Shown piece by piece: positions 58,489 to 64,000 of a stretch of 64,000 nucleotides of DNA. Numbering within the stretch: position 1 is the stretch's first letter; each line of letters begins with the position of its first letter. Origin of the DNA: VRUE01 sp963824215 (lineage in GTDB: Bacteria; Actinomycetota; Thermoleophilia; Solirubrobacterales; 70-9); assembly GCA_963824215.1 (NCBI GenBank), contig CAWGOE010000004.1, forward strand, positions 620,001 through 684,000. Reading direction: 5' to 3'. Both the position numbers and the translations under genes were made by a program. The notes beneath the pieces are model-generated. The model made no database searches, was not told where the DNA came from, and saw only the letters and a program-made list of their open reading frames with translations.

Positions 58489-59820
58489 TTCCAGTCCAGT
58501 CGGCGGGCGCTGAAGCCCTCCGCCCTGGTGTCAGCGTTGATCACGACCGCGGTGATGCGCTGAAAACGTCCTGGCCGCCCCAGCCGAACCGTCATCCGGC
58601 CGCCGTTTCGCCTGAAGCCAAGCTTCGAGACGACCGTGCCGTTGCGCTCATTGCCGGTCCGCCCGACCAGGGCCAGGCCGGCAGTGACGCCCACCGGCGC
58701 TATCGCGCGGGCGACGACCGCCCGCCCGCCCTGAGCTTGGACGTGCAGCAGCTGGAAAGTCGCGTGGTTGAGCGTGCGCAGGAGTGGGCGACCGTCGCCA
58801 GGTAGTCCTCCTTGGCGCGGCGCGTCTGGGTAGTGAGGGCCCTCGCGGAATCGCTCGCCGGTGCGCCACTCGGCGACGTCGCGGGCGAAGCGGGCGAAGT
58901 CCCGATTCAGATCGGAGCCCCCCGCGGCCCGAATCGCCGAGTCATAGGTGGAGACCGAGAAGCCGCCTGGCTTGCTGTGCAGGGCGCGGTCCCAGGCATC
59001 GCGCACGATCCCGGGGCCGTAGCGGCGCACCAGCCACTCGGTCCAGACGGCCGAGCCGTACTCGCGAATCGAGTTGGCGGTGAGTGGCGTTCGGTAAAGG
59101 CGAACCCACCGGTGCACGTAGCGCATGTAGTCGTTGATGCCGTTGTAGACCTGGTCCTCCATCCAGACCGCGGTCGACTCGGCCATCCAGGGGTCCTGGT
59201 AGGCGTCGTACCCCATCTGCAGGATGTGGCAGTACTCGTGGGCGAAGGTGACCGCGGAGATCGGCTCCCGGCTTGGTGCCGGGGTACTGAGAGCTCTTGT
59301 AGTCGTTGTCGAGGACCAGGTAGCCGTGCAAGCGACGGGGAAGCCGGTTTCCCCTTGGGGTTTGCCCCTCATCGGGCGCCGCGTAGCCAAAAAGCAGTCG
59401 GCCCAGCTCTTTCAGGTAGATGTCGGTCTTGCCGCGACGGCCGCCTCTTCGTCCATCAGAGCGCGGCTCGCGCCAGCCGAGCTTGCCGTTCTCGATCGCG
59501 TGGACGCGGGCGCCGACCGCGAGCACTCGCTCGACGTAGTCGGGCACGCCGTCGCCGGCGCCGGCGCCGTTGACATCGGCGGGGGCCGGCGCATCGAGGC
59601 CCTCGGCGACCCAGTGCACGCAGAACCGACCAGCGCAGGCGGGTGAGCGCAGCGCCTCAGGCACCGTATAGGCCTGGCGAGCGGGATCGGGGCGGTCGGT
59701 CGGTCGAGCGAGCGGCTGACGGAAGGTCCACTGATCTCCAGCGCTGGCCCCGCTCGGCAGCGCGACGAAGACCGCAAGCAATGCGAGCGAGGCGCCGGTC
59801 AGCCGCAGTCTTGCCCGCAT
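58437..59820 (-). pseudogene. Secreted zinc metalloprotease-like protein with a single-base frameshift
   Basis: Two minus-strand frames form one protein of about 460 residues. The first (from ATG 59820) has a signal peptide (MRARLRLTGASLALLAVFVALPSGASA) and continues through FCVHWVAEGLDAP and GVPDYVERVLAV to YKSSQYPGTKPG. The second resumes at EPISAVTFAHEYCHILQMGYDAY, which contains an HExxH-like zinc site, HEYCH, then WMAESTAVWMEDQVY. Removing one base from CCC at 59267-59269 joins them. Similar to MXAN_6640-type putative metalloproteases. Sequencing error or recent loss cannot be told apart. A TAGATT box lies 7 nt before the ATG. Confidence 0.75.
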
Positions 59821-59827
59821 CTGCGCC

Positions 59828-59833
59828 AATCTA
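59828..59833 (-). promoter_or_regulatory. -10-like box of the metalloprotease gene
   Basis: TAGATT on the minus strand, 7 nt before the ATG at 59820. Confidence 0.4.
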
Positions 59834-59901
59834 CAGGCAGCGAAGGCGCTTCCCACTCGCTTTGGGGGCGATACTTCAGGCGTGAACCGACGGAGGCCCG
59901 C

Positions 59902-61575
59902 TTGCGCGTAGCCCTGGCCCAGATCAACCCGACGGTCGGTGACGTCGAGGGCAACGCGGCCAAGATCGCGGAGTGGATCGGCCGCGCCGAAGCCGAGCGG
60001 GCCGACCTGGTCGTCTTCCCCGAGCTCTGCCTGCCCGGTTACCCGGCCGAGGACCTCTACCTGAAGCGCCATTTCGTCGCTGCCAACCAGGCGGCGATCG
60101 AGGGGTTGGCTCGAGACGTTGGCGAGACCGCGGCCCTTGTCGGCTTCGCCGAGCCGGTTGCAGGCAGCGGCGACTACCGTCATGCCCACAACTCGCTCGC
60201 CCTGCTTGCCGACGGGGAGGTCAGGGCGACCTATCGCAAGAACAGGCTGCCCAACTACTCGGTCTTCGACGAGCAGCGCTACTTCGTCCCGGGGCGCGAG
60301 CCGGCCACGATCGAGATCGCCGGCTCGAAGGTTGGTCTGACCATCTGCGAGGACGTCTGGGAGCAGGGGCCGCCGGCCTCGCTCGAGGCAGCGGAAGGCG
60401 CGGAGCTGATCGCCAACCCTTCCGGCTCTCCCTACCACCGCGGCAAGGGCCGCGAGCGGGAAGCGATGTTCGCCGATCGCGCTCGCGCCTACGGCACGCA
60501 CCTCGCCTTCTGCAACCTGGTCGGCGGCCAGGACGAACTGGTCTTCGACGGCCAGTGCTTCGTCGTCGACCCCAGCGGCACGGTGATCGCCCGCGCCGCC
60601 CAGTTCGAAGAGGAGCTGCTCGTCTGCGAGATCCCGGCGAGCGGCTCGACCCAGCTCGCCGCTGCCCTTTCCGATTTGGCCGAGGTCTATGAGGCACTCG
60701 TTCTTGGCCTGCGCGACTACGTCGGCAAGAACGGCTTCCGTCACGTCGGCCTCGCCCTCTCAGGGGGGATCGATTCCGCCTTGGTCGCGTTGCTTGCCGC
60801 CGACGCGATTGGCGCCGAGAACCTCAGCTGCGTCGTCATGCCGTCCCCCCATTCCAGCGATGAAACCCAGACCGACGCCCGAGCTATCGCCGCGAATCTC
60901 GGCGCCGAGGTGCTTGAGATTCCGATCGAGAGCGCCATGGACGCCTATGCCGATGCCTTGGCCGCCTCCTTTGGCCGCGGGAGCGATGGCGACGGAGCGC
61001 CTGAGGAGCCGCTACCCCGCGACCCAACCCGACCCTCGGAGCCCGACCTCGCCGCCGAGAACATCCAGGCGCGGATCCGCGGCAACCTGATGATGGCGCT
61101 CTCCAATAAGCACGGCTGGCTGGTCCTGACGACCGGCAACAAGAGCGAGATGTCGGTCGGCTACGCGACCCTCTACGGCGACATGGCGGGCGGCTTTGCC
61201 GCGATCAAGGACGTGCCGAAGACGCTCGTCTACGAGCTGGTCGGGTATCGCAACGAGAAAGCCGGGCGCGAGCTGATCCCCGCCTCGGTGCTGGAGCGCG
61301 AGCCCTCGGCGGAGCTGCGGCCCGAGCAGCTCGACAGCGACAGCCTGCCGCCCTACGAGCTGCTCGACCGCGTGCTCGAGGCCTACGTCGAGCGCGATCT
61401 CGGCCGCGAGGAGATGGTCGCTGCGGGGATGCCGGGGGATGTAATCGACGAGGTCGTGCGGATGGTCGACCGCTCCGAGTACAAGCGGCGCCAGGCGGCG
61501 CCGGGGATCCGGATCACGCCAAGAGCGTTCGGGCGCGACCGACGCCTCCCGATAACGAACCGCTTCGGCGGTTAA
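59902..61575 (+). CDS. nadE: Glutamine-dependent NAD+ synthetase
   Basis: 557 residues. An N-terminal nitrilase-type glutaminase domain with the E41-K113-C149 triad (FPELCLPGY, YRKNRLPNY, LTICEDVW) and a C-terminal NAD synthetase domain with P-loop LSGGIDSALVALLA near residue 288 and TTGNKSEMSVGYATLYGDMAGG. Last step of NAD synthesis. TTG start with CGGAGG 6 nt upstream. A GATACT box at 59870-59875 lies 6 nt before a GTG that opens a nine-codon frame ending inside nadE. Stop overlaps the thioesterase stop. Confidence 0.94.
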   Translation: MRVALAQINPTVGDVEGNAAKIAEWIGRAEAERADLVVFPELCLPGYPAEDLYLKRHFVAANQAAIEGLARDVGETAALVGFAEPVAGSGDYRHAHNSLALLADGEVRATYRKNRLPNYSVFDEQRYFVPGREPATIEIAGSKVGLTICEDVWEQGPPASLEAAEGAELIANPSGSPYHRGKGREREAMFADRARAYGTHLAFCNLVGGQDELVFDGQCFVVDPSGTVIARAAQFEEELLVCEIPASGSTQLAAALSDLAEVYEALVLGLRDYVGKNGFRHVGLALSGGIDSALVALLAADAIGAENLSCVVMPSPHSSDETQTDARAIAANLGAEVLEIPIESAMDAYADALAASFGRGSDGDGAPEEPLPRDPTRPSEPDLAAENIQARIRGNLMMALSNKHGWLVLTTGNKSEMSVGYATLYGDMAGGFAAIKDVPKTLVYELVGYRNEKAGRELIPASVLEREPSAELRPEQLDSDSLPPYELLDRVLEAYVERDLGREEMVAAGMPGDVIDEVVRMVDRSEYKRRQAAPGIRITPRAFGRDRRLPITNRFGG

Positions 61576-61979
61576 TCGCGTTTCGGCAGCGGCCTGACGG
61601 CGATCGTCATCTGCGCGAGCGCACAGAGCTTCCCGTCGGCATTGATCGCTTCCGCCTCCCAGACCCAGGTCGTGCGGCCGCGGTGACGGGCCTCTGCTTT
61701 CACTTCGACATGGCCCTCGGTGACTGGGCGCATGAAGCTGACACTGATCGACTGCCCCATCGCCGCCATCCCGTCGTCGAATACTGCGAGCGCCGTGGCT
61801 CGCGAGCAGACGCTCTCGATCAGCGACGAGATCACGCCGCCGTGCATCAGACCGACGGGCTGGCGCAGCTCGTCGCGGACCGGAACCCGCGCACGGGCGT
61901 GGTCGGGGTCGTCGTCGAGCCACTCCGTACCGATCAAAGCGTCGAAGGGAGAGGCCAGGCCGCGTGGATCGTCCACCAT
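61572..61979 (-). CDS. PaaI/hotdog-fold thioesterase
   Basis: 135 residues. Hotdog motif PVGLMHGGVISSLIESVCSRA and GQSISVSFMRPVTEGHVEVKAEARHRGRTTWVWEAE identify the PaaI/MenI-type thioesterases acting on aromatic or long acyl-CoAs. ATG 61979 gives the normal length and has TAAGGT 7 nt upstream; a longer frame to 62036 would run through a palindrome. Confidence 0.9.
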   Translation of the reverse strand: MVDDPRGLASPFDALIGTEWLDDDPDHARARVPVRDELRQPVGLMHGGVISSLIESVCSRATALAVFDDGMAAMGQSISVSFMRPVTEGHVEVKAEARHRGRTTWVWEAEAINADGKLCALAQMTIAVRPLPKRD

Positions 61980-61986
61980 CGCGCGG

Positions 61987-61992
61987 ACCTTA
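61987..61992 (-). promoter_or_regulatory. -10-like box of the thioesterase gene
   Basis: TAAGGT on the minus strand, 7 nt before the ATG at 61979. Confidence 0.4.
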
Positions 61993-62001
61993 TCTCGGGG
62001 T

Positions 62002-62050
62002 GGTGCGGTCGAGGTTAGGGTCGGACAGCGAACCAAACCTCGACCGCACC
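62002..62050. repeat. Palindrome GGTGCGGTCGAGGTT / AACCTCGACCGCACC, intergenic copy
   Basis: Perfect 15-bp arms (62002-62016, 62036-62050) with a 19-nt loop, between divergent thioesterase and anti-sigma-like genes. The arm sequence GCGGTCGAGGTT is shared with 36280-36322. It could be a regulator-binding site or a member of a palindromic repeat family. Confidence 0.8.
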
Positions 62051-62107
62051 CGGCCGGTTAGGGGCAAAGGTGCGATTTAGATGCGTCGCATAGTGTTCGC
62101 GGCCCGC

Positions 62108-62944
62108 ATGGCCCTCAGCGACGACCAGAGAGCGCTACTCCGGCTGCTCGCCAAACGCGAGGAGGGCTACGAGGACATCGCAGCCCTCAAGGGCCTCAGC
62201 GTCGCGCAGGTTCGGGCAGAGGTGAAGGCTGCTCTGGCCGAGTTGGATGCGGCGGGCGACGCTCCGGCCTCCGCCTCTACCCCCAAACCGCCCGAGTTTG
62301 GCCCGCGGGCGCAAGCGAAGAAGCCCGCGCCTGCCCCCCGCTCCCGTTCCCGTCCCGCCATCTCGGCGATGCCCGCCGAGCGCCGGCGTCTCCTGATCTT
62401 GGCCGGAGGCGCGCTGGGCATAGTCGCCATCGTGCTGATCGCGATCGCGCTGATCGGTGGCGGCTCGGATTCGGACTCGCCCGACACCACCGCAGCCTCG
62501 ACTTCAGAGCCCGCCGCTGCCGAAAACAGCAAAGTCACGCAGGCGGTGCTCTCCGCGGCTGACGGCAGCGATGCGAGTGGCAGCGCCGTCTTCGGCCGAA
62601 TCGGCAAAGAAGAAATCGTCCTCCAGGTGACCGCCGAGAACCTCGAGCCGACCGAGCCTGGCCAGTCCTACACCGTCTGGCTCTACCGCTCGCCCAAACT
62701 CTCGCTGCGCGTCGGCAGCGCTCCGGTCAACGACGAGGGCAGGCTCGGCGCCCAGCTCCCGATACCGGCTGAACTGCTTGCCTATATAGCCGGTGGCGCC
62801 TTCGATCAGATCTACGTCTCCCGCCTCGACAACGCCGCCTACAAACAGGAGGTCGCGCGGGCAAAAGCGAACAAATCGCTGCCGCGCTACTCGGGCGAAA
62901 CGGTGCTGACCGGCGAGATAACCGGCCCGATCGCGAAAAAATAA
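62108..62944 (+). CDS. Membrane protein with HTH-like N-terminus and anti-sigma-like C-terminal domain
   Basis: 278 residues. The N-terminal 45 residues (DDQRALLRLLAKREEGYEDIAALKGLSVAQVRAEV) look like a sigma-70 region 4-type helix-turn-helix. A Pro/Ala/Arg linker, one transmembrane helix (about residues 97-120), a Ser/Thr/Asp-rich stretch and an exported domain with GQSYTVWLYRSP follow; that motif occurs in RskA-type anti-sigma-K domains. A TAGTGT box at 62091-62096 favours ATG 62108; ATG 62081 is in frame. The partner sigma factor is not in the window. Confidence 0.75.
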   Translation: MALSDDQRALLRLLAKREEGYEDIAALKGLSVAQVRAEVKAALAELDAAGDAPASASTPKPPEFGPRAQAKKPAPAPRSRSRPAISAMPAERRRLLILAGGALGIVAIVLIAIALIGGGSDSDSPDTTAASTSEPAAAENSKVTQAVLSAADGSDASGSAVFGRIGKEEIVLQVTAENLEPTEPGQSYTVWLYRSPKLSLRVGSAPVNDEGRLGAQLPIPAELLAYIAGGAFDQIYVSRLDNAAYKQEVARAKANKSLPRYSGETVLTGEITGPIAKK

Positions 62945-62947
62945 CCG

Positions 62948-63051
62948 CCTCGGTTGACGCGGCCAAGCAGGTCAAGGACGCAGGGAGCGTGGCGTGCTCT
63001 GCACGCGAGCGACCGAGGACGCCGACATGCGCAGCGCCGCGTCAGGCGAGG
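62948..63051 (-). repeat. Structured 3' element, family 2, copy G (reverse orientation)
   Basis: Outer arms TGACGCGGC (62955-62963) and GCCGCGTCA (63036-63044) are perfect, extended by CCTCG (62948-62952) with CGAGG (63047-63051). The right arm covers the stop codon and last codons of the leftward oxidase gene. On the minus strand the core reads GCGCATGTCGGCGTCCTCGG ... GCTCCCTGCGTCCTTGACC with an inner GCGTGC/GCACGC hairpin. Confidence 0.87.
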
Positions 63052-64000
63052 AGCTTGCCGGGGTTCATGATCCCGGCTGGATCGAGCCTCTCCTTCACCG
63101 TCCGCAGCGCCTCGATTCCCAGCTCCCCCACCTCGGCCTTCATGTAGGGGGCGTGGTCGCGGCCGACCGCGTGATGGTGGGTGATCGTGCCGCCGCCGGC
63201 GACGATCGCCTCGCAGGCGGCGCGCTTAACCGCCCGCCACTGCTCGATCTCCTCGCCGTGCCGGGCGCGTGAGATGAAGGTGAAGTAGAGCGAGGCGCCG
63301 TCGGCGTAGGCGTGCGAGAGGTGGCAAAAGACCAGACCAGGCGTTCCCTGGCCATCCAGCGCAGCGCGGATCGCGCCGCCGACCGCTGCGTAGAGCTCCG
63401 CCAGCCGCGACCAGGTGTGCGAGGTCTCCAGCGTCTCCACCATCGCCCCCATCCCCATCAGCGTGTCGCGCAGGTAGGGGCCCTGGTAGCGGCCGTGCTC
63501 CCAGGACCGCCCTGCCCCCTGGCCGAGGTAGGCAGCGCCGCCACGGCGCAACGCACGGACGACGAGGGCGCGGCGACGCGCAACCGACTCCTCGCTTCCC
63601 TCCAGTCCGACAATGATCAGGGAGCCACCGCGCCGTTTGCGCAGGCCCAGGTAGCCGCCGAAGAGCGTTCCCGCGGCGCCGCGCGGCCCGGACAGCGCCA
63701 GCGAGACCTCGGTCTCCTCCTCGTCGGAGATGCGGATCACGTCGGGCAGGCCGGGTCCCTGCGCAAGCGTCCGCACGATCTCGGTTCCAGCCTCGAAGCT
63801 CTCCGCCATCCATGCCTCATAGCGGCGCTGCCGCGGCTGCGGGCGGACGCGCACGGTCACCTCGGGGATGACGCCGAAAACACCCTCGGAGCCGACGACG
63901 AGCTCGCGCAGCGACGGCCCGGCTGCCGTGTGGGGGGTCTCCAGCGTGCTCAGCTCGCCCGCGGGGGCAGTAAGGCGGATGGCGGTGACCAAATTGTCGA
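63042..64000 (-). CDS. FAD-linked oxidase, alkyl-dihydroxyacetonephosphate synthase-like (N-terminus outside window)
   Basis: The C-terminal 318 residues of an FAD-binding PCMH-type oxidoreductase. Open to the end of the window and ending at TGA 63042-63044. GGTITHHHAVGRDHAPYM near the C-terminus is the histidine motif of alkyl-DHAP synthases and related D-lactate/glycolate oxidases; LRELVVGSEGVFGVIPEVTVRV ends the FAD domain. In actinobacteria such genes serve ether-lipid or hydroxy-acid metabolism. The last codons overlap the right arm of element G. Confidence 0.88.
   Translation of the reverse strand, partial: DNLVTAIRLTAPAGELSTLETPHTAAGPSLRELVVGSEGVFGVIPEVTVRVRPQPRQRRYEAWMAESFEAGTEIVRTLAQGPGLPDVIRISDEEETEVSLALSGPRGAAGTLFGGYLGLRKRRGGSLIIVGLEGSEESVARRRALVVRALRRGGAAYLGQGAGRSWEHGRYQGPYLRDTLMGMGAMVETLETSHTWSRLAELYAAVGGAIRAALDGQGTPGLVFCHLSHAYADGASLYFTFISRARHGEEIEQWRAVKRAACEAIVAGGGTITHHHAVGRDHAPYMKAEVGELGIEALRTVKERLDPAGIMNPGKLLA

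Noticed and set aside
25108..63051. Interpretation of the structured elements as integron attC sites
   Set aside because: attC sites conserve their ends (R and L boxes) with variable interior; here the interior is conserved and the ends vary, and no integrase gene is present.
1..64000. tRNA or rRNA genes
   Set aside because: No T-loop consensus (GGTTCGAATCC-like) with a matching acceptor stem and no rRNA signature was noticed on either strand.

Overview
The window is 64 kb of high-GC bacterial chromosome and looks like an actinobacterium. My best guess is the class Thermoleophilia (Solirubrobacterales-like). The reasons are the gene order ftsK-rodZ-cinA-recA-rny-miaB-miaA-dapF-hflX, murT/gatD for peptidoglycan amidation, a VKOR/DsbA oxidative-folding pair, a WS/DGAT acyltransferase, and an RTX-like secreted protein with a characteristic Cys-containing C-terminal domain. 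No rRNA, tRNA, CRISPR array, prophage or insertion sequence was recognised. Several single-base frameshifts and one damaged tandem copy suggest a draft or metagenome-derived assembly. Layout: 1-9319 holds translation genes (thrS, infC, rpmI-rplT, an rRNA methyltransferase, pheS-pheT) with a UDP-GlcNAc 2-epimerase on the opposite strand. 9312-15744 is an arginine operon (argC-J-B-D, two small coiled-coil or membrane proteins, argG, a 50-residue membrane protein). 15919-23437 runs from a transglycosylase-like secreted protein through ftsK, rodZ-like, cinA and thpR to recA. 23480-29456 has rny, miaB, miaA, dapF and a DAP aminotransferase. 29491-33673 has a frameshifted cupredoxin-like lipoprotein, an MBL hydrolase, an SDR epimerase and hflX. 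33823-40692 has dut, a large RTX-like secreted protein and the leftward cluster methyltransferase / lipid kinase / murT / methyltransferase / gatD. 40718-44401 carries redox and folding genes (cyclophilin, Bcp peroxiredoxin, hydrolase, PRC-barrel-like, VKOR, DsbA-like). 44449-51262 is a 3.3 kb tandem duplication (membrane protein, methyltransferase, SDR, SCP2-type thiolase): copy 1 is broken in every gene, copy 2 is intact, and the 200 bp joint is almost free of T and ends in 13 A. 51253-64000 has a FUSC-like protein, ccdA, a very large membrane protein, dinB, the WS/DGAT enzyme, a frameshifted metalloprotease, nadE, a thioesterase, an anti-sigma-like membrane protein and a partial FAD-linked oxidase. 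The most unusual content is non-coding. At least seven elements of about 110-125 bp sit directly after stop codons and fall into two sequence families. Within a family an internal core is conserved, but the outer stem (and in family 2 also the inner stem) has a different sequence in each copy while remaining self-complementary. This is covariation expected of selected structure. In several copies one arm is part of the neighbouring coding sequence or stop codon. Three other long palindromes occur, two of them inside reading frames. A second genome-wide signal is a TAnnnT box 6-9 nt before the start codon of more than twenty genes, which points to pervasive leaderless transcription. Among proteins, the DapF homologue lacks both catalytic cysteines.
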